From Phytophthora sp. 'mugwort' (Eukaryota > Oomycota > Peronosporomycetes > Peronosporales > Peronosporaceae), in the NCBI GenBank assembly GCA_033558025.1, contig JAUCEF010000009.1:3596001-3660000 (forward strand): 64,000 nt of DNA, written 5' to 3'. Below the pieces are notes generated by a model that was not told the DNA's origin, ran no database searches, and saw only the letters and a program-made list of their open reading frames with translations. The translations under genes and the position numbers were made by a program. The stretch's first letter is position 1. Each line of letters begins with the position of its first letter. Shown here in pieces: positions 9,619 to 21,600 of the stretch.

Positions 9619-12600
9619 GTGGCGGAGAGTGCCGTCCCCCCCCCTCCCTCCTCTAATCCCATTTTGGCGCGCGTGGTTTTCCCTAGGCGTCCACGCTCGG
9701 CGCAGAAGCGCAAACAACATGCGCTCTCGAGCGACGACAGCAACGGCGAAGATGAGTGGACGCTACCGTCGGAAGGGCCCCCTGTCGAGCGCTCTGAAGC
9801 ATCAAGCGGGGCCGACACAAACAGCGTGCAAGAAGACGCTCTGGATCCTGTCGCAGACTCATCTGCTTCTATGTCGGCAGCGGGGGCTATCGCAGCTCCG
9901 ACCCCCCGCACGCAGTTCGACTCGTGGGAGTTCTTCCATGCGTTCCTCGACGACTAGATGGCGCGCACTTTCCAGGTTTGTGGATTTGCGTTGACGTATC
10001 TTTTGTGGTGATGTGCTCAATGTTTCATGTTGCGTAGAACTTCCGTGTTCGCACAAACAACAAAGTCGAGGAGCGGAACAAGAAATTAAGAAGGGGAATT
10101 CGTGCGCGCCGCTCATTCCGGAGAGGAATGGGGGATCTACAACAAGACACTAATCGGCACGCATGCCGGAACACTCAAGTCGCGCGGTCGAGTCAAGCGG
10201 CACCGTCAGGAGACGCGCGGCATCAAATGTAACGCGCAGGTTAGTCTAGATATGCCTGGGTGATCCAGATGGTCCAGATGGGTTCAGAAGAACAATTCGT
10301 GTTGTTCACTGATGCGATCTACTCCCGTAATTTACACAGATCAATGCTTGTGTGCGCGTGGTCAACGGGCAGCTAGACGACCCTATTTTTGTGCTCTGCA
10401 TTACAAGCGCGAAGCTCCAGCACAACCACCCGCTGCTAGCGGCACGTACGAGCAGTACTAGTCTGTCCGAACAGCCATCTCGGCTTCCGTTGCCGAGACA
10501 GTCAACGAATTGCACAAGACTGGAGCGAAAAAGAGAAACATCCTGCAGTTCATCCTAGAGAACTCGGACTGCAACATGACCATCCGCGACGTACACAACC
10601 TTGTGCGTCGGTTGAAGGAGCGAGATGCGTCGTCTACCACCAGTGCGCAGCGATTGAAGCGGTGGATGAAGGAGTTCAGCAAGGGCCCGAGCAATGTTGC
10701 GCGCATCTTCGTTGAGAAGCGGCATGAAAAGGAATGATAGTACCGCAATATCTAGCACCATCTGCAGCAAAACTGACGTTGTTTTAACTGTCCATTACCC
10801 TCGTAAAAAATCGCGACATGTATCACACTCCAGACGAAGCTCATGCGTGAGATGTTTCACCGGTTCCCCGAGGTGGTTCTCATTAATGCCACTCATGGCA
10901 CCAACGCGTCAAAGTACAAAGTCTTCTCCTTCGTGGTCCACGACGTGTATGGAAAAGGCCAGTTTGTGCAACATGCAATCATCCAGACGAGCGGGCTGCT
11001 ACACTCTTGACTGCCGTAGAAGAGTTCAAGATGAACAACCCGGCCTGGACCAAGCTCCAGTATGTCGTCATAGACAAAGACTTTACGGAGATGTCAGTGC
11101 TTAAGTCATCTCTACCTGGCGTCACAGTTCTTCTCTTTTCTGCCAGTTTCATGTCATAAAGTACCTCCACGAGCAAGTCGCGTCGGCTGACTACGGCCTT
11201 TCGCCGTGGCAGAAGTCTCAACTTCGGAACCTTGTGCCATTGATGGTCTACGCGAAGACTGAGCGGGAGTTTCTGAAGCACCGAAACTACGTGCGGCACA
11301 TCCTGTCGATTGGATTACGGCTTGAGACTCATCGTCCACCAGATGATGTACGTCGAGGGGAGTGGGGAGGGGACAGACAGTGAGTGGGGCGGATGTCTGG
11401 AAGCACGTGTCCCAAGCGAGGAAGATATCAACAACCCCATCTTGCACCATCCGGATGGTCCCTCTAACACATATAACCATCTCGCCGCAGTGGTGTCACA
11501 CCCCTTCGAGATCTATTTTCAGCGGAATTGGGATAACTGCAAGTCAAATGTGGAGTGCTTTCGAGCGTCAGAGTGTCGTGACGATCGGGATACGAACAAT
11601 CGGCTGGAGTCTTCATGGAGGCAGCTAAAGGACCATGAGCCCGACAAGGTGACTTGACGAGTGTGTCGCGACGATTATGTGCTTCCGGAGCAGGAACGAG
11701 CAGAGCTTCATGGTCCGCGTTACCAAGACCGATGTGGTGAACAACGCCAAGTACGACCGAGGGATGGTCTGATCGCGAACCTTGTGAGTGAGCACGCCTG
11801 CGTTCTCACTTACGAGCAGTACTCATACGCTGTTAGAGGCCGGGCTTAGTACTCGTTCTACGAAGCCGTTCTCGGGATCTTTTTTATCAAATAATACTGC
11901 CGATGGAAATGATGCACTCGACGGACCGCGCGTGGAGTACTCCGTGAACAAGCAGACTGGGAGTGCTCCTGCTTGTTCATGGCAACCTGCCTTATGCCTT
12001 GCCGGCACGTCTTTTTCCTTCGGAAGGCTCTCAATATAGAGGTAGTGATCCCTACCCAGGTGTTGCCGTCAAAATGGCTTCTGGCATCACTCCGTGACAA
12101 GTCTCCGTTAGCCGACATACAAGGCAAGCCGTTTAGGGTCGCTAAGGTACTGCAAGATGCGGAAAGACCATGGGACTATAATCGGAAGTTCCGTGAGGCC
12201 CAAATAGTTGCGGACACAATCGCGGAGACCATGAACGGCATGGGGATGCCTCAGTATCGCGCTGCACTGCAGGCAGTCAAAGTCGTTGGTCGGCTGTTCA
12301 AGCATGGAGAAAGTGAGGTCGCGGCCAAACTGATCCGCGATGATCATCTAGGATTCCAGTAGCCACTGCACACGATGATGCGCTTTGCCAAGACTATGAC
12401 CACGACGACGTGGAGTGCGGCTTACCCACAGTCCCGGAGAAGGCACTTGGAGATGTGACCCTTACAGACCAGTCGGCGAACATTGCAGTTGAAACGCTGG
12501 AGGAGCCCCTTCTGACTTGAACGGCGAGGGCTCCACGACTTACAGCCGAGCGAGGATGAAGGGCCTGATATCGAAGTGTCTCTAAACGAAGAGCTACCCG

Positions 12601-14120
12601 CGACTGCTGTGGCGGAGATCGCTGGAACAAAAAAAAAATCAGCCGAGACACCACTTGCGGAACAGACGAAGAAGGGCTTGTGAGTGTCATACCGTCTGAG
12701 GCGAGTGCCCTCACATCTGAGACTGGCGATATACCACCTGAGATTGGCGATATACCATCTGAGGCGAGGAACAAACCATGTGACTCACCGCAGGCGGAAA
12801 CAGTCTCATCCGAGATAAGCGACTTGCCGCAGCGCTGGAAGAAAATGATGACGACTCGACATCGTCTCGCCATCGAGGTCGAGAAGCCGCCCAAAGACAA
12901 AGGTCACTTTTGTCAAAAAAAGAGGAACCTGGCGGTTTCTATGCTGCAAAATAAGATTCGGAGATGCTCAGATTAAACTTGAGTGTGGCGACCATTGCGA
13001 ACATCTTGGCAGATGACCCAACGTACACCTCCGCAGCAGTGACGCTGAACAAGTTCAAGTCGTTCGTCTTTGAGAAGAAAACGAAGCCCCCTGTCGCGCT
13101 ACAGCTTGTAAAGTTATCACCAAGAAAGCCGCTTATTCAAGCAGATGAGATAGTGCGTGTGTTTGCAAAGGACCTACTACAGAAATATGATGCGAAAGTA
13201 ACCGGCCTGCGGCGGTCACACCCAGGACTCGCCGATCCCGACGTCAGGGTAGAGATAGCTGGGGTTGGGGTCTTCACTACCGGTACGTTGGCAATTATGA
13301 AGCGCCACCACCGAGCCGTCGCAGCTGTTCGTGATGTGGAGAGAGCACTGAAATGGCTGTCGACTATCGACTACAGCCTGATCGACGACCCCCCTTTCAA
13401 CACCCACGAGGATCCAGGCATGAAGGATAAGCTCTACCAACTCAAGTTACTCACAACTGAGGTAAGTTAGATATATTCTCCAGGGGATCGCTAATTCTGA
13501 CTGTTTTTGCTGCCGTGATCGCAGGTGGAAGTCCTCAATCTCGCTGCTAAAGGACGTCTCAGCGACGCAACTATGAGCACTTTGCTGGGAGAGCTGTTCG
13601 GTGCTAGCCCGAAAGTGATCGTGGCGAGCCCCAATATGGTTAGTGTGGCGAACAAAGACGCTATAACTAACACAGAGAGCTCTCAGCCGTGTGTTTCGGC
13701 GCGTCGGACGAGAAAGTACTCATCCCCGTGAACTGCAGCGGAAACCATTGGTGCAGCATTATGATCGACCTCTCTGATCAGAGGCTGGTGTTCTACGACC
13801 CGATGGAGTCGACCTACAAGGTAGCGGTTCCTGTCGCTGCGCAGCAGATCGTCGCACTCCTCCCAGACAGGCATATGAACCAGTATCGTATCCAAGTATT
13901 TTCCTCAAGCCTTGGCGTGCAAACGGATAAGTACAACTGTGGTATTTACGTCCTTCTCGCGTTCGAGATCTTTGCGGGGGCGGAGTCGCCAGGGCTTGTT
14001 AACAAGAAGATATTGCAGTACTTGCGGTACAGATGTTTTAATACACTCTCGTTTCATTGGCTTATCCCCTGTCAGAAACGGACAATTACAACTGCGATAC
14101 TTACGTCCTCCTTTCGTTGA
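9619..14120 (+). pseudogene. MULE-type transposase gene with SWIM finger and C48 (Ulp1-like) protease domain, decayed
   Basis: Fragments in successive frames spell one long gene. In order: an N-terminal segment (9619-9957) ending FDSWEFFHAFLDD, then an in-frame TAG; an Arg/Lys-rich segment with VRTNNKVEERNKKL; INACVRVVNGQLDDP and NHPLLAAR; a helical segment (10510-10737); the RNase H-like MULE core (FPEVVLINATHGTN near 10865-10910, YVVIDKDF near 11060); a SWIM finger C-x-C...C-x-H with FMATCLMPCRH (11955-12010); a linker; and a C48 cysteine protease with NHWCSIMIDLSD, FYDPM and YNCGIYVLLAFE (13740-13970). Probable introns with GT-AG ends are 9976-10037, 10240-10339 and 13462-13524; splicing each rejoins the frame. 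Many stops and shifts (e.g. near 11010, 11150, 11340, 12510 and 13690) show it is dead. The usual D of the D-A-T-H-G-T-N motif is N. Confidence 0.8.
12964..14120 (+). pseudogene. C48 peptidase part of the MULE relic, with intron 13462-13524
   Basis: This is the best-preserved part of the MULE relic. An open frame of 166 codons leads to a donor site (GAG|GTAAGT at 13461/13462) and resumes after an acceptor (GATCGCAG|GTG at 13524/13525) in the same reading phase. After a frameshift near 13685 the catalytic block follows. It has His-Trp (NHW), the following Asp/Asn-type position, an upstream-of-Cys Gln/Asp region (QTDKYNCG) and the nucleophile Cys in YNCGIYV, the Ulp1/SENP-like arrangement. In transposons this domain is known from MULEs carrying ubiquitin-like proteases; its role in transposition is not settled. 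Confidence 0.75.
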
Positions 14121-14895
14121 GATCTCTACTCGGGCAGGGTGGCCAGGGTTTGCTAACAAGAAGGCACTGCAAATAGATACTTACGCATGTGTCTTTAGTA
14201 CACTGCCGTTTCATTCTCCCCTCCCTGGTTAGAAAATTGAATTTCAGTGTCGCTGGCAGGGAAAATCACCTGGACAGGACTTGACGAACTGAAGTTCTTG
14301 CATTGTACGCTGCGAGCAGATAATATGCTTTACTGGTTATACGTATTTGAAACGTATACTATCATCACACATCCGATGATGACAATCACTGGCTTTTTTG
14401 AGATGGTCTGAGAGGGGCATCAGGCGTGCATAAGTGGTAATGAGATGGTAAGAGACGGGTTTGAAATGGTTTCGGATGGTCACAATGCCTCGTCACATTT
14501 TCTCCAGATGCGTGCAGCAACACGTACCTTGTCAAAAAGGCAACATTTACAGTAACAGTGTTTCAAAAGTACGAAACCCAGCGAGTGGTTGGGAACATTC
14601 ATTTCTGAATTGACCTCGCTTCAGCACAATGTGCGCCCCCGCGTAGAAGGCGGATGCGAAAGCCGAAGTTGCATGTTCGAGAAGCGTACTCATACACAGA
14701 TAAGTGAGGGCAATTAACCTATATAGAGATTTTGGTAGTCTTGATTCGAGTGTGCAGGTAGGTTTTGGTAATATTGCATGGCCCACTGAATCTGAAGAGT
14801 TTCAAATTAACTACTAGTAGTAGGTAGATGGGTACGAGAGCGCTCTCACATTGAGAGCATGCGCTTACAGGGGAAATGCGGTATGTAGAAGTCTC
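14121..14895. other. Intergenic, no gene recognised
   Basis: A partial diverged repetition of the C48 region end lies near 14085-14215, where CGGACAATTACAACTGCGATACTTACGTCCTCCTTTCG repeats 13925-13970. This is a tandem-duplication relic within the MULE tail. The rest shows no coding signal. Confidence 0.4.
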
Positions 14896-15012
14896 GCAAG
14901 CACGGTCAAAGGCACGGTATCGTCAGCCGAGGCGGAGGAGCAGATTTTACTCTGGATAAAACTCTTCCATGAGAGAGGGTATTCCCGTCTCAACCCAAAT
15001 GCTAATTGAGAA
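14896..15012 (+). pseudogene. Pogo-like transposase, N-terminal fragment (left of retroelement insertion)
   Basis: The frame reads SSAEAEEQILLWIKLFHERG, then shifts by one base to IPVSTQMLIE, and is cut by the LTR starting at 15013. This matches the helix-turn-helix/CENP-B-like N-terminus of oomycete pogo-type (DDE_1) transposases. The reading continues after the retroelement at 21998 as ETALESL, so the two parts were one gene before the insertion. Confidence 0.65.
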
Positions 15013-15408
15013 TGTAACGAGGTTTCACGACGGTAACACGAGTGTAGCCGTGCTACGTGTCACCTTGTAGTAAGTGGTACTTGGTACCACGTAGATTACA
15101 CGATTTCAGTACGTGGCCACAGAGCCACTCGATATGCATTTGACTAGGTTAAACTATATTAGATAGTTAGAGCCATACATTTACACCACAGGCGCCTTTG
15201 CCGCAGATAAGCAAACAAATAACAGTTCGGTTTTAGCATCAATGAGAGTATCGTCCTAGGTTTAGGTATACTGACTCTTTGGGTCTTTAGTGGTATAACT
15301 AGAGAAATATAAGCCTCTGCGGAGACTTTAGGGGTTAGGATAACCACAGCTAAGACTCAGGGAGTCATACGTCTTCCTCTGACGCACTACGCTACGCACC
15401 CCGCTGCA
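15013..15408 (+). repeat. 5' LTR of Gypsy pair 1, plus copy
   Basis: It starts TGTAACGAGG and ends GCTGCA, about 396 bp. It differs from its own 3' LTR (for example ACAGAGCCAC against ACAGGGCCAC, and AGAGAAATATAAG against AGAGGGATATAAG). It agrees at most of these sites with the 5' LTR of the inverted copy. A TATA-like ATATAAG lies in the middle (about 15308). Confidence 0.88.
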
Positions 15409-15410
15409 CC

Positions 15411-15434
15411 TGGTAGCACATGTAGTCAATCCCG
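15411..15434 (+). other. Primer-binding site of Gypsy pair 1
   Basis: TGGTAGCACATGTAGTCAATC begins two bases after the LTR. A minus-strand primer site normally starts TGG, complementary to the CCA end of a tRNA. The second Gypsy family has almost the same sequence (TGGTAGCACTTATAGTCAATC) at the same place. Which tRNA it matches was not determined. Confidence 0.6.
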
Positions 15435-15465
15435 CACCTGAGACTTAAAACTATCCTCGGTGAGG

Positions 15466-16270
15466 ATGGAGCAGACAGCGTTTTCTAACCTGTCCCAGAG
15501 CCAGCAAGACGCGCTGAAAAAGCTTATGTCTTTTCTCGGCCCTGAGGGCATAACGCATCTTGCTTCGCAAGGACCGGACGCGGTGAACGCGTCTGGAAGC
15601 ATTCTCAAGCTCCAGAATGCTCTGTTGGAGCACCTCCAGCAGAGGATGTCTGCGTCTGCTACGATGTCGACGACAGCGCGGGATGGGTCCTCCCGGTCTA
15701 AACCGCTCATCGTGAGCGTCAAGACTTTCGAAGGAAAGGAGAGGGAGAACCTCATGTTGTGGATCCGCGAGATCGAAATGGCGATGGGATCGACCATGCT
15801 CCGTACTGAGCAACAGCGCATGGCGCTAGCGATCTCGAAGCTCGGTGGCCGAGCACGAGAATGGGCACTCACGGTCGGTGCACGCGGCCTTCCCGAGCTG
15901 GGAGGAGCTGAAACTTCAGCTTTTGCAAGTGTTTGCTCCGCCTAGTCAGGCGTACCGCGTCAAGTCACGCTTTCTGAGTACCCGCCCAGGATTAAGTAGG
16001 ACTTGGTGGACTTCGTTCAGGAGTTGCGAACTCTGATCGCCGGCATGACGGCCGATCCTCTGCCAGAGGCAGTGACTGTGACAGTCTTTATGGATGGCCT
16101 CCGCACTGGCGTGGCCAAGACAGAGTCTTCCGCACTCACCCTTCCTCTTTTGAAGAGGCCGTGAGAGTGGTGTTGAACGCCGAGTTCAACTTCAAGTCGT
16201 CTCGACTTGGCTGGGACGTTGTTAACGCTACTCCGCCCGGCAGACCGGTTCCTATGGCCCCCCAGCTACG
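15466..16270 (+). pseudogene. gag of Gypsy pair 1, plus copy (broken)
   Basis: The frame from ATG 15466 reads through to 15945 and contains the retrotransposon gag core: [22 protein letters not shown], then [23 protein letters not shown] frameshift near 15885 moves the rest ([18 protein letters not shown], then FVQELRTLIAGM and VFMDGLRTGVAK) to other phases up to about 16170. No zinc knuckle is readable in the degraded tail. The minus copy has the same breaks. Confidence 0.8.
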
Positions 16271-16584
16271 CTGAAGATGCGGAAGTTCGTCGGTACTTCA
16301 TCTGCCGAAGCACCACCCATTGTTGAAGGCAACCTGCCCGTCGCGCAGGTCGCGTCAAGCTCCTATGAGCTTTCGATCTGCATCGAGCCAAGCCATCGGC
16401 TCGTCGCGGGGAAATGGCGACACTCAGTAGGCGCGGGGCGCCCTGCTGGGGAAGAACTGAGTTCTTTTTAGCCTCTTGGAGGTGGAGGTCAACAGAGCCC
16501 AGCCCCGGAGAGAGCCGTACTCTCTAATACGGAACGTGTATACAAGCCGGGCTTGCTCGTCGCTGAGGCGAAGGATGAAGGGCT

Positions 16585-16940
16585 TTGAGAAGCCAGGGAT
16601 CAATCTTGATCGATTTTGGAGCGTCGAGCAACTACGCTCGACGCTTCACGATGGAAGGAAGTCAGCAGTACGCTGAGGCGCCCAGGGAGCGCAGGAGTGA
16701 CATCATCATTGTTCGCCTAGCGACGGGGACCCGTGTCACGGTGCCTAAGGTTCCTGTGAACCTGGGCGTGAAGTTTCTCGATTTTGATAGCGTGGAACGC
16801 TGTCTGGTCCTGGAGCTGATTCGAGGTACGACCTCATCCTGGATATGGCATGGCCGGAACGCCATGAGCCATGGATTGATTGGAGGTCGAAGACGTTGCA
16901 ACGCGCTTTACTCCTGGTGGAGCTTTGGTGAGTCATGAAC
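16585..16940 (+). pseudogene. Aspartic protease of Gypsy pair 1, plus copy
   Basis: The reading ILIDFGASSNYARRF carries the retropepsin active-site motif as D-F-G-A-S (family pattern D-[ST]-G-A-[ST]), so the residue after the catalytic Asp is changed. VPVNLGVKFLDFD and LVLELIRG follow in the usual order. Confidence 0.7.
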
Positions 16941-17219
16941 CCACCTCTGCTAAGAAGCAAAAGCGCTTTTGACGCGGGCACTGGACCGAGCCGGCCAATG
17001 TGCTGGACATCGGAGTATACGAACTTGTAGCACTGAATGTGTCGCTCTGTTGGAGCTGGACGAGATGTCCTTTGCCGCGTTCGGCGACGCCTTGAAGGCC
17101 GGCGAGTTAGCCGGATTGGTCATTCTACGACCTGAGGAGGAGTTAAACTCGTCGTCGCTTTTGGATAAAGCAGTCCTTGCGGACACCAAGATAGCGCTGA
17201 ATGCGCGGGCAGGATCCTC

Positions 17220-18654
17220 GATCCTCAAGGACCCCTCCGATCCATACTACTTTTTGGTAAAGGAGTATCAAGACGTGGTCTCGAAAGAACCTCCCACGAG
17301 GCTACCTCCGGATCGAGGTGTACATCCTGAGATTGACCTGGTTCCTGTTGCTAAATACTGCTTGATAGGCAGTGGCCGTTGCCACGAGAACAGTGTGACG
17401 TCATTGACGCGTTCTTCCGTGCTAAGCACGGGGCGGGTATGGTGCGCGAGAGCAAGTCTCCACACTCAACGCCTACGTTCTGTTCAGAAAGCCGAATGGC
17501 AAGTGGTGAATCGTTCATGCTTTTAATAAGCTCAACGCGGCCACCATTCCGGCGCAGACGCCTATTCCTAGAAAGGTCGTTCTCCAAAACAACATGACGG
17601 GGTGTACGGTGTACAGTGTCCCCGACTTGGTCGATGGATATTATCAATTGCTCATGAGAGCAAGCGATACCGCTTACAGTTGTCAGCACTCCGAGCCGTG
17701 TGTTCGGGGCGTGCTAGTAATGCCCCAAGGCTGTCGAACGCGCCTGCGATGTTCAGTCGTCTTGTGACGCTATCTGTTCAGGCCCCACAGGGCTTATGCT
17801 CAGACATACGTCGACGAAATATTCGCCCACAGTCGTGCAGAGCACGAAAAGACTGATGTGAAGAACCCCATTGAGCATCTGCGAGCGGTGCTCGAGTGCA
17901 TGCGCACACACAAGTTGTATGCCATCATTGACAAGTGTGTCTTCGGCGTTAAAGAGATCCCCTTTCTGGGATGCTTCATTGGGAAGTGGAACCTTCGAGC
18001 GGGTCCCGCTAAGGTCAAGGTCATTGTAAACTGACCGGTTCCAAAGAACCAGCAATACTTACGGAAGTGGTTTGGCCTGGCCAATTACTTGCAAAAGTAC
18101 AGCAAGAACTATGCTAAGGTGGCAAGGCCACTGTCTAATTTCCTTAAAAAGGATGTGGGCTGGTGTTGGGACACTGGACATCAAGCGGTATTTGAAGCCG
18201 TTAAGGAGAGTCTCCTTCAGGCCCCGATCCTAGCCCTGCCAGATCCCGATCGTCCTTCAGTGTCGTCTGTGACGCGTCGTACTTTTCCATCGACAGTGCT
18301 TTGTTGCAAGCAGAAGCTGAAGGGCGTGAACGCGTGGTCGCGTTTGAATTTCGCTAGCTTAAGGCCGCTGAGAAGAACTATCCAATTCATGGCAAAGAGC
18401 TACTTGCGATGAAGTATGCGCTCGTCAAATTCGGGGGTCACCTGCTCAGCTCAAAGCCGCTTGTGATCTACAGTGATCATGCGTCGCTACGCACTGCGAC
18501 GCAGTCGCCTCATCTCTCTCAGAGAATGGTCCGTTGGCTCTCCTTCTTTGCGGAGTACAACTTCGAGGTGAAGTACAAGCCTGGCAAGCAGAACGTCTTG
18601 GCCGATGCGTTATCACGCGGGCCCGACTATGAATCGCTCGCGTCACGGCGGTGA
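17220..18654 (+). pseudogene. Reverse transcriptase and RNase H of Gypsy pair 1, plus copy
   Basis: Pieces in several frames give the Gypsy RT order: [13 protein letters not shown], a NKLNAATIPAQTPIPRK-like segment, DGYYQLLMR, then the catalytic box as YVDEIFAHSRAEHE near 17807-17850, where the expected second Asp of Y-x-D-D is Glu. Next are LRKWFGLANYLQKYSKNYAKVARPL and KAVKESLLQAPILALPD-like sequence. The RNase H end is intact over 18409-18654: LVIYSDHASL, RWLSFFAEYNFEVKYKPGK and NVLADALSRGPDYE. The loss of the catalytic Asp would inactivate RT even apart from the frameshifts. Confidence 0.8.
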
Positions 18655-18779
18655 CTTCGTCTGTGACAGACTTGATCCGCGCGGCGTACGCGCGTAACGA
18701 GTCCTGCGTAGCTCTGCTACGTGCACTAGGAAGCGCGGAGTTTGCTAAACCAGACATTAAGCTGTCAGCGCGGTTGCGG

Positions 18780-19990
18780 GCGAGGCTGTATCGATACACT
18801 CTCGATGATGGCCTATTGTACTACGGTACTGGTCCAGAAGACACCCCACGTGTCATGGTTCCTCACGAAGAGGATCTCAAGTATCGTATCATCTATGAGG
18901 CACATGATAGGGGAGGGTATCATCTATGAGGCACATGATACCTCACTTGGTGGTCATCGCGGTCGATAGAAGACCTACAGCTCGGTGATCTCCCACTAGT
19001 GGTGGCTGAAGGTTTACAAGTGGGTAAGTACGTATGTACGCACGTGTGAGACGTGTCAACGGGTTATACCCTCGCCACACTCGGCTACGCCGTTGGCCAG
19101 CTTGCCTGTATCCACGGGGTGTTGGCAATCCATGAGTAAGGACTTTGGGTTCGGCCTGCCACGGGATGTGGCGGGCAACACGGGCATCGTGGTCTTCGTC
19201 GACCGATTGAGCAAGTTGGCTCATTTAGCGGCGGTGCCGGACTCCATCGATGGAGAAGGAGCAGCCACGTGTTTATGGATCGTGTCTTTCGACAGCATGG
19301 TCTGCCAGAGGCAATTGTCTCGGATCGAGATCCCCGTTTCACGGGTAAGTTTTGGACGTCGGCCTCTAAGGTGCTCAGCACTCGACTCGACATGTCCACA
19401 GCGGGACCATCCGCAGACCGATGGTCAGACGGAACGCGTGAATCGCGTTGTCGAAGACATGCTTCGGAGTGTCTGTGCGGACAGACCCAAGCAACGGAGC
19501 GCCATGATTTCACACGTTGAGTTTGCATTGAATGCGGTGCATAGCCTCGACAGACTTCACCCCGTTCTACTTGAACGGTCTCACACACCTTCGCGTCCCG
19601 CTGACGCCACCACTCCGTGGTTCTGAACTTAGTGGGGGAGGGATATCCGATGGGCTAGCTGATATCAGCCCAGCTGCAGTTCGCAAGCAAGTTGACACGT
19701 TCGCGTCTACGCGTTTGAGTGTCTTACGACAAATACGCGATGCGACGGCTGAAAGCCAAAATGTTCAGAAGGGACAGGCTGATGCAAAGGGCAGAAGCAA
19801 CATTAAGGTGTTTAAGGTCGGTGACATAGTTTTATTAAACGCTAGAAATCTACCTACACATGCCGTGTCTGCGGTCTTTAAGATTAAGTTGCGCCCGCGC
19901 TTCATCGGACCTTTTAAGGTCGTGACCAGGAAGGGCCTTGCGTACACGCTCAATCTTCCGAAGAAGATGCGTACAAACCCCGTGGTTTAC
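18780..19990 (+). pseudogene. Integrase of Gypsy pair 1, plus copy
   Basis: A zinc-binding H-x-H/C-x-x-C part is seen as HDTSLGGHRGR and RTCETCQRV. The catalytic core shows KDFGFGLP..NTGIVVFVDRLSKLAHL, FRQHGLPEAIVSDRDPRFTG and PQTDGQTERVNRVVEDM, giving D, D and E in the expected positions but in different frames. The C-terminal RPRFIGPFKVVTRKGLAYTL and VYVGFLKPYRDP form the GPF-like DNA-binding end. A ~29-bp tandem duplication (GGGAGGGTATCATCTATGAGGCACATGATA) near 18893-18940 disrupts the zinc region in both copies. Confidence 0.82.
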
Positions 19991-20000
19991 GTAGGCTTCC

Positions 20001-21600
20001 TTAAGCCATATCGAGACCCGGCTCGGGTGAGCGCGGAGGCCTTGGCATCACAGCCGGTGGCTGGCCAAAGCGCTGGAGACGCTCAAGGCGGTCCAACTGA
20101 CCACGTAGCTCAGCGAGCGAACGGTCCAGCGCTTCGAAGCGACGAGCAGATGAATGATCCAGGATCTTCAGGCGGTTGGCAACCGAGACAGGAGACTGAA
20201 ACCAGTCGATCCGGTCGCGGTGACTCGTCGCCCACTGCAGCAAATCGAACAGGGACTGCACCCGCCTCTCGACCGCTGGCAGATTACTGCGACTCGCAGC
20301 GCGAGGATCCAGCCGGTCGTCGACCTCCGCCGCCGTTTCACGATGAGCATGGAGCTTCCCACTATCGTGTGGAGCGCTTAGTGGCGCGTCGTCGTCGCCA
20401 GGGTCGTACCCAATACCTTGTGAAGTGGAGGGGTTATCCGCACAGAACTCTTGGGAGTACGAGGTTCCCCTCCGGCAAGATTGCCCTGACGTCGTGGACG
20501 CCTTCGATCGACGCGATCAGCAGAGCCCCGAGGGCCAGCGACCGAGGCGTCGTTCGCCTCGCGCTTCCCGGCAATAGCCGCTGGGGGGTCACGGCCAGCA
20601 GCAGAGCTGTCGCTCTGATCTTGAAGAGGGGCGGCCTCACGTGCGTGAGAGCCGCTAGCTGTGACAGCAGAAGCACCGAGTTCGAGAGAGACCTGTGGAC
20701 GTGGCCGGTAGGCAGGGGGTAACTGGCGCTTCGCCTTGAGTTTCGCGAACTCGAAACGGAGTCTACGTTCAGCTCGAACATCAGTTTCACTGAAACTAGC
20801 CCGAAGGGCACCAATGGAAGAGAGCTTGCGAGCTCCTTCAACCCAGCTTGTAACTGACCCTCGTCTTCCCAAGACGTCTCTCCTGACAAGAGCACCACGG
20901 GATAAGTCCACATCGGTGGGACCAACGGCCGAGCCATAGGCCGCTGCGAGCGCGAGAGCTGCGGATCAGCAGCAAGCTGTCGCTCGTGGAGTTTGTCCAA
21001 AGGATTGGTGACGACACCAGATCCCATGAGATCATCTTCTGTTATCCACGAAGGTAGAGGAGGCGCATTGCGCAAGGCTCGTCGAGAGCTCGAATGATTC
21101 GGAGCGCGCCGTTGGCGGTGTGGGCTCGGCGGGCGGACAGGGCTACAACCGGTCACGGACTCAGTGTAGTCGACCACCTCTTCACTTTCCTCAAGGTCGT
21201 CAAAGAGGGTGTCTCGCGCAAAGCGCGTGGGGGCACTGCTTCCAGCTTCCAGCGGCTTCGGAGCTGCCACTCATGGTCTTCTGACCGTATAGACGCTTGC
21301 GCGCTAAGTGGTACTCAAGCACCGAGAGCCTCGCGGGTACTGGTTGCGCGCGGTTAGAGACCTCTCCCGGACGGTACGACGCGGATAACGAAGGTGCTGG
21401 GGACACAGATGGGCTTAACCCGCGGCGAGAGCTGTTGTCGCGAGGCGAACGAGCGAGGTCAAAATACCAATTGGTTGTGGGCATCCGAGTGCGAACACTC
21501 GATGCGAAACGGACAGTGAAACGCTCTTGAAGCGGAGGTTCCTGGTCTTTTAAGATTGATGCAATCAGATCCTCGTGGATACGGTGGTCGGGGTTTAGGT
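20001..21600 (-). pseudogene. Antisense ORF region between pol and 3' LTR, plus copy (aORF)
   Basis: The strand opposite pol carries long open stretches over 20001-21600, in the same order as the better-preserved inverted copy (26118-27709). Recognisable pieces are a Ser/Arg/Pro-rich N-terminus, MWTYPVVLLSG, GQLQAGLKEL, LRFEFAKLKAKRQL and a C-terminal helix RRFEALDRSLAELRGQLDRL. A frameshift separates the GQLQ and LRFEF parts; a second (the TT insertion) is private to this copy. See the minus-copy entry for the main description. Confidence 0.55.
20338..20520 (+). pseudogene. Chromodomain at integrase C-terminus, plus copy
   Basis: The sequence HYRVERLVARRRRQGRTQYLVKWRGYP is a clear chromodomain (family core: V-E-x-[IL]-[LV]-x-x-R...YLVKW-x-G). 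Chromodomains direct chromovirus integration to modified histones. A 2-nt insertion (TT) near 20503, absent from the inverted copy, shifts the frame just downstream of the domain in this copy only. Confidence 0.85.

Noticed and set aside
9480..14820. Terminal inverted repeats for the MULE relic.
   Set aside because: GTCAAAAAGACAG at 9471 and GTCAAAAAGGCAA at 14533 look similar but are in direct, not inverted, orientation, so they are not accepted as TIRs.
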